In this document: piece after piece, positions 21,559 to 29,240 of the stretch
Numbering within the stretch: position 1 is the stretch's first letter
Layout: each line of letters opens with the position of its first letter
Source: a virus
Strand: one strand, 5' to 3'
Virus record (IMG/VR): IMGVR_UViG_3300042289_001168
Coordinates: 1 to 33,079 of that record
Length of the DNA: 33,079 bases
The notes under the pieces: generated by a model
Databases searched by the model: none
Seen by the model: only the letters and a program-made list of their open reading frames with translations
Told to the model about the DNA's origin: nothing
Program-made: the position numbers and the translations under genes

Positions 21559-23165
21559 TGATTACCTCCTGTGGAATCTTGTACTTCGCCTCTTTCTGCT
21601 TGATCACCAGACGCTCTCGGGTCGGAAGCGCCTTCTGGCGTATCCGACCTGGCATTTCTTGGCTGCGAGGCTTGATTATTAGAATTACCAACTGGGGCTC
21701 CCGCACCAGTTTGCTCTTTCTTAATTTTTGTTGGGAACGGCAATGGCTCATCACCATCCGTGCGCTCAGGTAAGCCGAGCTGCTGGCGGACTTCGTTCGG
21801 GGCAATAACTTCCGTTCTCAAATATCTGTCATTGATTCTAGATTGAATGTCTTCATCAATCAAATCAATTCTCTTAAACTGTAAAACAACCATGTCGCTA
21901 AACTCAGCAACAACACGATTCAATCTTTTTTCAATAACCGCCTGATCTGGACCGATCACCTGAGTTTTGAATGTTTTGTCTGCATCTCTAGACACGGCGA
22001 GGTTGGCGTTATCATACACACCAACTTTCGGAGCAGGGACTCTATTCGCAACAAGAATCTCGTCACGATTTGATTTACGATATTTATCAAAAGATGAATC
22101 CTGAATGCCGGCTTCAAGTTTTTCAAATTTAATATCACTATCAGAACCAATAGAGGCTGGAATCGGAATAACAAGGGTCCCGTGATTACGGCCCTTCACT
22201 TCTTTTCTAAAGTAGTTAATCAATTCTTGTTTTGACTTATTGCTAAGTTTTGCACCTTTTAGAATAATTGCATAACGCGGGATTGCTTTATTTTCAAAGT
22301 AATCAATATTGTATTCCTTTGCAAACTTATCTCCAACAATTGCAGCAGCGGCAGAAACTGCCGAGGGAATGCCATAATATGTATTCTTTGGAGAGTATGT
22401 TTTAAAATGAATAATCTCATTTGGATTTGGATCGGTGTTGATTGGATCCTCAGTTTCTTTATCTTCAAAGTTTCTAAAGAACACTGCGGAAATTTTATTG
22501 CTCCTAGCAATCTGAACGAAACCATCTCTTTGACGGCGAACACGCATAAGTGTTCCTGGAATGTGACCAATATAGCCAATCTCCCCTGCATTGTTACGAC
22601 CAATTTCCATATAGCCGTTACCAATCGTAAGAACATCTTGCCAAATCTTTACCATTGTTTCATTGAAGGTTTCTTCTTTGTTAGTGTTTTCAAAAATATC
22701 TTCAAGCATCTGCCTTTCATCTTGAATATATTTTCTAACACGAGAAAGCTTTTCTGGATCGCCCGAGACTTTCTCTAACTTCCTTTTTGCTTTAATTGTT
22801 TCAACAAACTCATAGCCAAGGCCAACTGTATTCATGACTCTTGCCGCAATAGATGCATTGTGAATTGCACTTGAATCATAAAGCCCCGCAAGATTGTCTA
22901 AATCATACGGCGGGTTTACGATATCGTAAAGACTGTAGCCATCAAGAGTCTCTGGGTCAATATACTTTGTTGCTACTCCATCAATTCCCTCATATTTCTT
23001 AGCAAGCCTTGATACTTTTCTTTTCATTTTTGGGGAAAGACTTGAATATGCAATTTTTGCAAATGGGTCATCACTTACAGGAGTGGAGTCAAATCCAAAA
23101 TATGATAAATCATCAATCTCATCCGTTACTGGCTCATCAACTACATGCACTATTTTATTTTCCAT
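21555..23165 (-). CDS. Portal protein, PBSX type
   Basis: A 536-residue portal that forms the dodecameric gate for DNA at one capsid vertex. Recognisable blocks are LAGLYDSSAIHNASIAARVM (about 93-112), the wing segment TIGNGYMEIGRN (about 178-189), IHFKTYSPKNTYYGIPSA (about 253-270), YFENKAIPRYAIILKGAKLS (about 295-314) and a long helix region. These are the standard PBSX-family features. The C-terminal 45 residues are polar and low-complexity (QPRNARSDTPEGASDPRASG). A GAGG site precedes the ATG at 23165, which overlaps the end of the preceding gene by 11 bases. The terminase that would dock on it is not in the window. Confidence 0.9.
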   Translation of the reverse strand: MENKIVHVVDEPVTDEIDDLSYFGFDSTPVSDDPFAKIAYSSLSPKMKRKVSRLAKKYEGIDGVATKYIDPETLDGYSLYDIVNPPYDLDNLAGLYDSSAIHNASIAARVMNTVGLGYEFVETIKAKRKLEKVSGDPEKLSRVRKYIQDERQMLEDIFENTNKEETFNETMVKIWQDVLTIGNGYMEIGRNNAGEIGYIGHIPGTLMRVRRQRDGFVQIARSNKISAVFFRNFEDKETEDPINTDPNPNEIIHFKTYSPKNTYYGIPSAVSAAAAIVGDKFAKEYNIDYFENKAIPRYAIILKGAKLSNKSKQELINYFRKEVKGRNHGTLVIPIPASIGSDSDIKFEKLEAGIQDSSFDKYRKSNRDEILVANRVPAPKVGVYDNANLAVSRDADKTFKTQVIGPDQAVIEKRLNRVVAEFSDMVVLQFKRIDLIDEDIQSRINDRYLRTEVIAPNEVRQQLGLPERTDGDEPLPFPTKIKKEQTGAGAPVGNSNNQASQPRNARSDTPEGASDPRASGDQAERGEVQDSTGGNQ

Positions 23166-23487
23166 GTTTCCTCAATCCGTCAAAAAAATCTTCATACGGG
23201 TCTGGTATGTGACCATTATTTAATCTATCTACCTGATCATCTCTTTCAGATGCAGTAATCTTTCTCGCTCCATGAACCCAAGCAACCTCACCCTCGTCAC
23301 TTCCAGTCCAGTACTTAGCGGCGGCAAGAACTCTGTTTTCAATGTCTTTATCGCCAACAAAACCTTCTGCTGACAGAAAGCCATCACCATCCGATAATGC
23401 TTGACCATCTGGAAGAACCCAAATGCAAACACCGTAAGTCCTTTCAGGAACCCAAATCCTTTTATTCTTTACCGCATCCATGCTCAT
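23155..23487 (-). CDS. Conserved phage hypothetical protein, first gene of head module
   Basis: A 110-residue soluble protein with RIWVPERTYGVCIWVLPDGQ (about 10-29), then DGFLSAEGFVGD and ARKITASERDDQVDRL. Small phage proteins starting with this WVPERTYG pattern are seen next to portal genes (recalled), but no function is known. Two starts are possible (23487 and 23481). The first lies seven bases after a TACAAT -10 and would be leaderless, which I prefer. It overlaps the portal by 11 bases. Confidence 0.7.
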   Translation of the reverse strand: MSMDAVKNKRIWVPERTYGVCIWVLPDGQALSDGDGFLSAEGFVGDKDIENRVLAAAKYWTGSDEGEVAWVHGARKITASERDDQVDRLNNGHIPDPYEDFFDGLRKHGK

Positions 23488-23494
23488 TAAATCT

Positions 23495-23545
23495 ATTGTA
23501 CATCATTTTTCTTAAATAAAGCACAATAGCGACACAAGTTGTCAA
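23495..23545 (-). promoter_or_regulatory. Promoter region of the head module
   Basis: On the minus strand TACAAT (23495-23500) ends seven bases before the ATG at 23487. Farther upstream a perfect TTGACA (23540-23545) is too far for this -10, though it could pair with weaker -10 sequences between them. An imperfect inverted repeat spans 23529-23584. Promoter activity is likely; the exact elements are uncertain. Confidence 0.4.
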
Positions 23546-23584
23546 ATATTTTACAGTTTTAACAGGTAATGATACTTGTCTCGC
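23529..23584. repeat. Imperfect 11-bp inverted repeat upstream of the head module
   Basis: GCGACACAAGT (23529-23539) and ACTTGTCTCGC (23574-23584) are inverted repeats with one mismatch, 34 bases apart, flanking a TTGACA. It could be a weak terminator of the ribonucleotide reductase operon, but no T-run follows. It could also be an operator. Confidence 0.5.
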
Positions 23585-23599
23585 ACCAAATTAATATTT

Positions 23600-25528
23600 T
23601 TAGCGTATTGGGCAAGCACCTGTTGCGCAATCATCAAAGTCAATGGTCAAATCCATTGAGTTTTCTTGAAGTGGAACGCTAAGATCTAGCTTTGCCGATG
23701 CTTTTTCGTATTCTTCCTTGCTAATTTCCTCATATGGAGGCAAAGCGAAGTTGTGATCGACATGCAACAGGAAAGATACCGACTTTACGGAAGAATTATA
23801 ATTCTTACTCAACCAGTCTTTAATCAGAGGCAGCTCCTCTTTGCGGTAATACACCGTTACCGAAACAGCGTTGTCCGCCCAAATAGTTTGCATTCTCTTA
23901 ACCCACTCAAGTTGTTCAATCGCAGTCATATTGGCGGCAAGGATTGAGTTCTCAGGAGACTTGCATGGGAATTCAATAACATACCGACTATGGTCTTCTC
24001 GACCATCAAGCCCCATATCCCAAGTAACCTTGTAACCTCTTCTACGACAAGCATCGACCAACGGGTCAACCGAGCTAAACCTAACTCTGCGAATATAGTA
24101 CGGAGCAAAAGCTGGGTGGATACCGGGAGTTACACCTGGGAGAAGCGAAAGAGTGCCTGATGGCTGTACCGTTGTAAGACGGACAGATGGATTCCAACCG
24201 TTCTCGGCACTATAAGCTTTATCATATTCCTTCAAGAACGAATATGCATCAGACAGCCAGCCGATCTGTTTCTCATCACACTGCAGAATACCAGTGATAG
24301 ATTGACCCAAACGAGCGTTCTTGTGCACGACAGAACTTGTCTTTTCGTATGGATAAGAAAGTCTTGTAATTTGCTTTTGTACCATGTACAGAAGCCTTGA
24401 GACCTCCAGCATTTGAGCAAGGCTTTCGATGTTTGGTAAGAAAATTGTTGCAAGGTTGCAAGACTCGCCATCCGCAAGTGCAATTTCTGCACAAGGATTA
24501 AAGCCTTCAATTGAAGGGTCGGGAGACTTCTCGCCCAAGCGACCGTAAGTTCTTGCGAGTTTCCTGTTCACCAAGCCGTAAGGTTCACCAGTGCCGTCAT
24601 AACCCTTCCACAACTCGCTTACTATTTCATCGTAAGCATCAGCATAAATAGAGTTGTTACTATTAGCTCTCCACGCAGGTATATTGCCGCTGCCCCAATT
24701 TTTTGCTTTAAGGAACAACATGTCATCAGGATCACCGATTGCAATTTGCGCAGACCTTCGTGAAGAGCCAGAGATTACGATTCTTCCAATGATATTGCAA
24801 ATGTCCAAGACATCAATGGAGCGAAGTTTCTTACCAACACGCTCATCAAGAACCTTGCAGATATCGGCAACTCCATCAACCAAAGCCCCCGATCCCGAAG
24901 CGGTACCTCCGAATGTCTTGAGTGGTGTACCAAATTCACGAATTAGCAAAGTTGAGTATGTAAAAGATTTACCAGAAATAAAATATGATTCAAGCACTTT
25001 ATGAAGCAACTCTCGCCAACCCTGTCTTGAATCTGGGACGATAAAGTCAGCATCATTACTTCTTTCGGCAGTAATTGACTTAACCGCTTTGACCTTTGGC
25101 AGTTCATGAATCTTTGATCGCTCCACCGAAAAGCCAACACCTCCACCCAGCATCAGGTAATCAAACAAAAGTTCAAAGTCTTCAATTTTCTCAATGTTTG
25201 TATAAAAACAATTATTCAATGAAGTACCCGAGAATTGAGATACAAGAGGTGTGCCAAGCTGCCAGAGGGCTCTGCCAGATACTGAGCATCGAAGCTGGAA
25301 CATGTGATCAAACAACTGCTCGGCTTCTTCTTTGGAGAATGGAACGCCAATATCGACTGCGCCATCAATTATTCTTTTAATGGTTTGTACCCATGTCTCA
25401 GTTTTATTAGTACCTTCAATTTTTCTACTATAGGTTCTAAGGAAAACAACTTCTCCAAGACCACCAAAACCCCAAGGTGGGGTCTTTGTAATATAGCTAG
25501 CAATAAATTCGGGTGTCAATAGGGACAT
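23600..25528 (-). CDS. nrdJ: Class II (adenosylcobalamin-dependent) ribonucleotide reductase, monomeric RTPR type
   Basis: Reduces ribonucleotides to deoxyribonucleotides for phage DNA synthesis. Numbered from the annotated ATG at 25528, the active-site loop NPCAEI (344-349) supplies the thiyl Cys346 and Glu348, and Cys357 sits 11 residues on, the same spacing as Cys408 and Cys419 of Lactobacillus RTPR. Cys81 in QLRCSVSGRALWQLGTP matches the other disulphide Cys. The C-terminal CATGACPIR has the shuttle pair spaced as in RTPR. The chain is 642 residues, against about 740 for the Lactobacillus enzyme, and has no class I small subunit or glycyl-radical site. The ATG at 25528 has GGAGG seven bases upstream; an ATG six bases earlier is too close to that site. 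B12 must come from the host. Confidence 0.93.
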   Translation of the reverse strand: MSLLTPEFIASYITKTPPWGFGGLGEVVFLRTYSRKIEGTNKTETWVQTIKRIIDGAVDIGVPFSKEEAEQLFDHMFQLRCSVSGRALWQLGTPLVSQFSGTSLNNCFYTNIEKIEDFELLFDYLMLGGGVGFSVERSKIHELPKVKAVKSITAERSNDADFIVPDSRQGWRELLHKVLESYFISGKSFTYSTLLIREFGTPLKTFGGTASGSGALVDGVADICKVLDERVGKKLRSIDVLDICNIIGRIVISGSSRRSAQIAIGDPDDMLFLKAKNWGSGNIPAWRANSNNSIYADAYDEIVSELWKGYDGTGEPYGLVNRKLARTYGRLGEKSPDPSIEGFNPCAEIALADGESCNLATIFLPNIESLAQMLEVSRLLYMVQKQITRLSYPYEKTSSVVHKNARLGQSITGILQCDEKQIGWLSDAYSFLKEYDKAYSAENGWNPSVRLTTVQPSGTLSLLPGVTPGIHPAFAPYYIRRVRFSSVDPLVDACRRRGYKVTWDMGLDGREDHSRYVIEFPCKSPENSILAANMTAIEQLEWVKRMQTIWADNAVSVTVYYRKEELPLIKDWLSKNYNSSVKSVSFLLHVDHNFALPPYEEISKEEYEKASAKLDLSVPLQENSMDLTIDFDDCATGACPIR

Positions 25529-25600
25529 GTGCATACCTCCAATAGTAAGTCAACCATCTTATCTGCCCAATACGATTTGCGCAACTAAAAGTGCTTAGGT

Positions 25601-26614
25601 CTAAAGAAAAGAATTTTCGTAAAACTGAATTCTTTTGATAATCATATCCGCTACTTTTGACCACGAAAAATCGTGATGCAAAATTTTAGCGGACTGTATT
25701 GTATATTTTTTAAACTCATCATATTCAGAAACAACATGAGTCATTAAATCCATCAACTGCTCCATGTCGGGATAAGCCCACATTCCTGTATCTTCTCCAT
25801 ACTGATTGCTGTTCCAATCTGCGGTACTGTATGTGCAGGACAATGGGATTGAGTATTTAGCAAAATCAGAACAACCAGTAGCGTCTGTGACGATTGTCGG
25901 CATTCCAGTACAAATAGTTTCAAACGGAATCATTCCAAAGCCCTCCCCACTTGTTGGGTAAACCAGGCAATGGCATTTATGATACAACGCAACTAAATCT
26001 TCGGTGCTAAGCGACTGAGGTATCCCAATTATTTGAGGATGCTGAGTTGCTGGAACAAGCTTATTGTCCAAATAAACTTCTGCATGACAGAAGTTATTGT
26101 ATTTCAAAATTAATTTAAAGTCGAGATTATCCTCATATAGATCAAGAAATGCATCTACAACCATCTGGGCATTTTTTCTTTTTGAATCCCCGCCAACATG
26201 AAGGAAATTAAAAGTTTTAGTAATTTCACGATCAATTATGGAAAAATCATCAGATATCCCGTGCGGGATCACATGGATATTGGGATGAACATTATTCTGG
26301 GTATATACATCTTTTACAAAGTTAGATGTTGCCCAGATCTCATCCATCTGTTGCATGTTGTAGTGCCAACCCGAAGGGATCTTGGTAGATTCCCATGGAG
26401 TGTAACCAATTTTGTATTTGTTTTGCAATTGGTAATAATGCGGCTGACAGAAGTTGATATGAAACGGTATTTCATTTTTATTGTAAAATACAGCAATTTC
26501 TTTTTCCTGAAGGGCAGATATGATTTGAAGCGCAGCCGTGCTGTATCCTTGGCTATACCAAGGTAGGCCGCTAGCATCTACATTCCCAGGACTAAACCAG
26601 CTAATTTTTTTCAT
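25601..26614 (-). CDS. GT4-family glycosyltransferase
   Basis: A 337-residue GT-B fold enzyme. The N-terminal half contains WYSQGYSTAALQIISAL (acceptor-side helix), YTPWESTKIPSGW and DEIWATSNFVKDVY. The C-terminal half has FLHVGGDSKRKN (about 137-148) and the family motif GEGFGMIPFE with Glu224 and Glu232 (E-x7-E) contacting the sugar nucleotide. It transfers a sugar from a nucleotide donor to an unknown acceptor such as a host glycan, phage DNA or a virion protein. No membrane segments are seen. It starts five bases after the preceding small gene and has no clear Shine-Dalgarno. Confidence 0.88.
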   Translation of the reverse strand: MKKISWFSPGNVDASGLPWYSQGYSTAALQIISALQEKEIAVFYNKNEIPFHINFCQPHYYQLQNKYKIGYTPWESTKIPSGWHYNMQQMDEIWATSNFVKDVYTQNNVHPNIHVIPHGISDDFSIIDREITKTFNFLHVGGDSKRKNAQMVVDAFLDLYEDNLDFKLILKYNNFCHAEVYLDNKLVPATQHPQIIGIPQSLSTEDLVALYHKCHCLVYPTSGEGFGMIPFETICTGMPTIVTDATGCSDFAKYSIPLSCTYSTADWNSNQYGEDTGMWAYPDMEQLMDLMTHVVSEYDEFKKYTIQSAKILHHDFSWSKVADMIIKRIQFYENSFL

Positions 26615-26619
26615 AAAAA

Positions 26620-26865
26620 TTATTTACGTTTTCTTTTGTCTTTTGTAGGTGTGTCTTCGATATCAAAGTTCAAACATTTTACACCATTTTCAATAAACTT
26701 GCGGGCCTGTTCTTCAGAAATTTCACAAGTAACGGGCAAATGGCTATACATGCATTTCGAAGCCGCCAGCCAGCATCCGTTGGCCTGTACTAGGGTGATG
26801 TAATTATTGTCGACAATTGCCGAGCCGCTGTAGTCGTCTGACTCTACAATCCCAATAATTTTCAT
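26620..26865 (-). CDS. Small hypothetical protein, first minus-strand gene
   Basis: An 81-residue protein from the ATG at 26865 (MKIIGIVESDDYSGSAIVDN), with beta-like N-terminus, Cys-containing middle (ANGCWLAASKCMYSHLPVTC) and a strongly basic tail (KDKRKRK). I recognise no family. Upstream in-frame codons to 26901 exist, but they lie within the promoter -10/-35, so I prefer 26865. The TATACT -10 ends five bases before the ATG. Confidence 0.6.
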   Translation of the reverse strand: MKIIGIVESDDYSGSAIVDNNYITLVQANGCWLAASKCMYSHLPVTCEISEEQARKFIENGVKCLNFDIEDTPTKDKRKRK

Positions 26866-26870
26866 ACAAA

Positions 26871-26898
26871 AGTATATCACTTTCACTATTATTATCAA
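26871..26898 (-). promoter_or_regulatory. Leaderless promoter of the leftward early-type operon
   Basis: On the minus strand, TTGATA (26893-26898), a 16-base spacer and extended -10 TGaTATACT (hexamer at 26871-26876). The -10 ends five bases before the ATG at 26865, with no Shine-Dalgarno. It drives the small gene and probably the glycosyltransferase and reductase. Confidence 0.65.
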
Positions 26899-26974
26899 CA
26901 AAATACTAAGTACACTAAGAATACCAATATGCTTATTGTATATATAGTATAAGTGTTTACTAAGCGTACTAGTG

Positions 26975-27001
26975 TGCTAGGCATGCTACGCATGCGAAGC
27001 A
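26975..27001. repeat. Hairpin-forming inverted repeat in the divergent region
   Basis: TGCT (26975-26978), two unpaired bases, GCATGC, a three-base loop, GCATGC, two unpaired bases, then AGCA (26998-27001). The stem is readable on both strands. It has no T-run, so it is not a simple terminator and is more likely an operator or structural element. Confidence 0.5.
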
Positions 27002-27042
27002 TACCATATGGGAAAGACCTTTGTCTCAAGAAAATATTTTTT

Positions 27043-27075
27043 TTGCAAGATTTTTTTAAAATTCTGTGAGATAAT
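27043..27075 (+). promoter_or_regulatory. Leaderless rightward promoter
   Basis: An extended -10 (TGaGATAAT, hexamer at 27070-27075) ends six bases before the ATG at 27082. A TTGCAA at 27043-27048 is 21 bases upstream of the hexamer, longer than ideal, but an extended -10 can act without a good -35. No Shine-Dalgarno is present. Confidence 0.55.
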
Positions 27076-27081
27076 CATATT

Positions 27082-27261
27082 ATGATTTACGGATTAATTA
27101 TTTACCTGCTCTATATGACGCTCAATGCATTTTTGCTAAAAAGTGCAATATCACTGGGGTTTGATCACAACATAGGCTGGGGGTCAGCAATTCTATTTTC
27201 TTTAGTATCTAGTATGTTTGTTGTTGTTCATAGGTACAGAAAAACAGATGTACAAGATTAA
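27082..27261 (+). CDS. 59-residue membrane protein
   Basis: Translation from the ATG at 27082 gives 59 residues: a hydrophobic helix at about 3-20 (YGLIIYLLYMTLNAFLL), a polar turn (GFDHNIGWG), a second helix at about 33-50 (SAILFSLVSSMFVVV) and a basic tail (HRYRKTDVQD). The extended -10 six bases upstream supports a leaderless start. The next gene starts inside its last codons. No family is recognised. It is too short for common gene-length cut-offs. Confidence 0.6.
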   Translation: MIYGLIIYLLYMTLNAFLLKSAISLGFDHNIGWGSAILFSLVSSMFVVVHRYRKTDVQD

Positions 27262-27655
27262 TGAAATTGATTTTTCTTATTTAGAAAACAAACAGGTGCT
27301 ATTATTAAGTGACACTGGGTACCCATACCCTTACATTTTAGAATTTATTGAAAAATTAAAACACTCAAATGTGAGTATCTATATCTGCCCAGCTACAACT
27401 TCCCAGTTTGTTAAGCTATGGCTTCTTGTTGTTCTTGATAAAAAAGTAAAAATCATAAAAGATAAAAATTATAAAATGTTTTTTAAAAATAAAATTGATG
27501 AATTTGAAATTGTAATAATTTTTGGTAAAAAGAAAAATGATGAGCAAACAACTTTGAGGAAATTGCTCAAGAGTATGCTATTGTCATATAAAAATATAAC
27601 CGTTGTAACAGAAAAAGGGATTGACTGCGATGAGAATAATACCTTACGAAGGTGA
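27248..27655 (+). CDS. Hypothetical protein, Rossmann-like pattern
   Basis: A 135-residue, Lys-rich, AT-rich gene. Alternating beta strands and helices are visible (KQVLLLSDTGYPYPYILEF, SIYICPATTSQFVKLWLLV, FEIVIIFGKKKND), a pattern compatible with a small alpha/beta fold; no motif identifies it. The ATG at 27248 overlaps the end of the previous gene by 14 bases. A TTG 30 bases upstream extends the frame but lacks a ribosome site. The gene overlaps the next one by 26 bases. Confidence 0.6.
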   Translation: MYKINEIDFSYLENKQVLLLSDTGYPYPYILEFIEKLKHSNVSIYICPATTSQFVKLWLLVVLDKKVKIIKDKNYKMFFKNKIDEFEIVIIFGKKKNDEQTTLRKLLKSMLLSYKNITVVTEKGIDCDENNTLRR

Positions 27656-27905
27656 AGAGGATCTTGAAAATATTGATAGTTTGTCAATCATCATAAAAGC
27701 TGTCCCTTTTGAAAACACATATGTCCCGGCTTTCTTTATTCAAAGCCCCGATGACGATTACCCAATGTCTATTGATGAACTTAATTGTTTAATGGATGGC
27801 ATTGAAATTGCAAATAGGTCAGTAGACCACATTATTTCTTTTTTATTAAAAAAGTCTTTTGAAGAATTTGATAATAAAAATAAAGAGGAGGATGACGAGG
27901 AATGA
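27630..27905 (+). CDS. Small hypothetical protein
   Basis: A 91-residue acidic protein from the ATG at 27630, with AAGGGA nine bases upstream. It contains LSIIIKAVPFENTYVPAFFI and SFEEFDNKNKEEDDEE. No family recognised. Its stop overlaps the next start (ATGA), so the two are coupled. Confidence 0.65.
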   Translation: MRIIPYEGEEDLENIDSLSIIIKAVPFENTYVPAFFIQSPDDDYPMSIDELNCLMDGIEIANRSVDHIISFLLKKSFEEFDNKNKEEDDEE

Positions 27906-28189
27906 TTTTAGGTGGTCTTAAAGACGACTTTCCCTACCCAGAGAAGTTGTGCCCGTATTGTAATTGGAAATTAAAACCAGTAAACGCAGTTCATTGGCAT
28001 GGGGACATCTATCAATACAAGGCGCTGTATTTAGATGAGAACCCAAATTGTCCCGCCTATGATGAAGGGGCGAAGCAAGCCTATGCTCGCATCTATTACA
28101 CATCAGAAGATGCGTTTAATTATTTTAGGGATGTAAAAATGCCAGTCCAAAGGTGGACTCAAGAGGACCTATACTCAATTTACCAATAA
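27902..28189 (+). CDS. Small protein with CPYC motif (possible zinc knuckle)
   Basis: A 95-residue protein with an N-terminal CPYCNWKL (about 17-24) and further His/Cys residues (NAVHWHGDIYQYKALYLDEN, then NCPAYDEG), so a small zinc-binding fold is possible. GAGGAGG-type sites precede the ATG at 27902, which overlaps the preceding stop as ATGA. Similar small proteins occur in actinophage and marine phage genomes; the role is unknown. Confidence 0.7.
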   Translation: MILGGLKDDFPYPEKLCPYCNWKLKPVNAVHWHGDIYQYKALYLDENPNCPAYDEGAKQAYARIYYTSEDAFNYFRDVKMPVQRWTQEDLYSIYQ

Positions 28190-28194
28190 TATGG

Positions 28195-28200
28195 TAAAAT
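28195..28200 (+). promoter_or_regulatory. Extended -10 promoter before the DUF5872-like gene
   Basis: TGgTAAAAT (hexamer at 28195-28200), eight bases before the ATG at 28209, identical to the element before 13528 on the other strand. No Shine-Dalgarno is present at the ATG, so the message is probably leaderless or has only one or two bases of leader. Confidence 0.5.
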
Positions 28201-28208
28201 ATTGAATT

Positions 28209-29240
28209 ATGCCTGTTCGTTCTTGCTCAGATGGAAACAACCCCGGTTATAAGTGGGGGGATAGTGGTAAATGCTACACCTACACCACGGGTGATCAGCA
28301 ATCAATGGAAGCCGCAAAAGCGAAAGCTCAAATGCAGGGTGTTGCTGCAAGAGTTAACGGTTATGAAGAAAAGGCGAATGAAGTAACGACTGGCTCAATG
28401 GGTTCGGGCATCAAGAATCCTCAACAAGGATATAAACCAAAGAAGAAAAAGAAAAAAGAAGATTTTGGTAAAAGCCTTGATCAATGGTTTAAAGAAAGAT
28501 GGGTGGATATATCCCGACCAAAAGCTGGCGGTGGTTTTGAGCCATGCGGCAGAGCAGACGCTGAGTCGGGAAAGTATCCTAAGTGCGTACCAGCCGCTCG
28601 TGCTGCAAGAATGACACCTGCGCAGATTGCATCGGCAGTCAGGCGCAAGCGCACAGCTGAGTCATCCCAGACAAGGCAGGGTAAAAAGCCTATTAATGTT
28701 TCAACAGATGTTGAGAAAGCATCTCGCAATGTTCCAACCAACCCCTCTCTCTACGCCCGAGTCAAAGCTGAGGCTAAAGCGAAATTTGATGTCTACCCCT
28801 CAGCCTACGCAAATGCATGGCTTGTCCGTGAATATAAAAAACGAGGCGGCGGTTATAGAGTTGTAAACAAGTCCGAGGAATTTGTGAATAAAATTGCAGA
28901 TGACCTTGATGAGCAAGAGGCAGTCTTGGCTGATATGCTGGTCGCAATTACTCGTCGGTATGGTAAGTTTAACGAAGACGAAACAGGTGTTTGGGCTGGC
29001 TACGACTCCCCAGATGAAAATGATGTAGCTGACATCGGAGTTAAATGTTCTAATTGCGTTTTATATGAAGGCGAAGGGGTGTGCAAGATACTCGCACAAA
29101 AAGTTGAGGAAGAAGGCAAGTGCAGATTTGCCATCATCCCAGACGGCATAGTTGAGCCAGAAGAGGATGATGATGAGGAAGATGATGAAGAAGCCATCAT
29201 GAGTTATATTATAAACAGAGTTAAAGAATATTTAATGTGA
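28209..29240 (+). CDS. DUF5872-like phage protein with acidic tail
   Basis: A 343-residue protein. The N-terminus (PVRSCSDGNNPGYKWGDSGK) is a small Cys-containing module found alone in other phages. A Lys-rich linker (PKKKKKKEDFG) follows. The region of about 93-215 includes WVDISRPKAGGGFEPCGRAD, YPKCVPAARAARMTPAQIAS, NPSLYARVKAEAKAKFDVYP and WLVREYKKRGGGYR, the recognisable DUF5872 signature shared by many marine phages (recalled). The C-terminus has four Cys/Asp/Glu-rich segments and a strongly acidic stretch (PEEDDDEEDDEE). A DNA- or capsid-interacting role is conceivable but not shown. The gene starts with the promoter described at 28195 and has no Shine-Dalgarno. Confidence 0.8.
   Translation: MPVRSCSDGNNPGYKWGDSGKCYTYTTGDQQSMEAAKAKAQMQGVAARVNGYEEKANEVTTGSMGSGIKNPQQGYKPKKKKKKEDFGKSLDQWFKERWVDISRPKAGGGFEPCGRADAESGKYPKCVPAARAARMTPAQIASAVRRKRTAESSQTRQGKKPINVSTDVEKASRNVPTNPSLYARVKAEAKAKFDVYPSAYANAWLVREYKKRGGGYRVVNKSEEFVNKIADDLDEQEAVLADMLVAITRRYGKFNEDETGVWAGYDSPDENDVADIGVKCSNCVLYEGEGVCKILAQKVEEEGKCRFAIIPDGIVEPEEDDDEEDDEEAIMSYIINRVKEYLM

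Larger units (their letters stand above)
26866..27081. promoter_or_regulatory. Divergent intergenic regulatory region
   Basis: 216 AT-rich bases between divergently read genes, holding a leaderless promoter at each end. Inside are three copies of ACTAAG (26905-26910, 26914-26919, 26959-26964) and ATATGCTTAT (26927-26936), which is also present in the palindrome at 29239. There is also a potential hairpin in which GCATGC (26981-26986) and GCATGC (26990-26995) are enclosed by TGCT/AGCA. This is the likely switch region between the two transcription directions. Confidence 0.6.

Noticed and set aside
26941-27000. Phage attachment site or integration hot spot in the GCATGC region
   Set aside because: No integrase in the window and no tRNA; the repeats fit an operator or hairpin instead.
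27218-27247. TTG start at 27218
   Set aside because: No ribosome site, and it would overlap the 59-residue gene by 44 bases; the ATG at 27248 is preferred.
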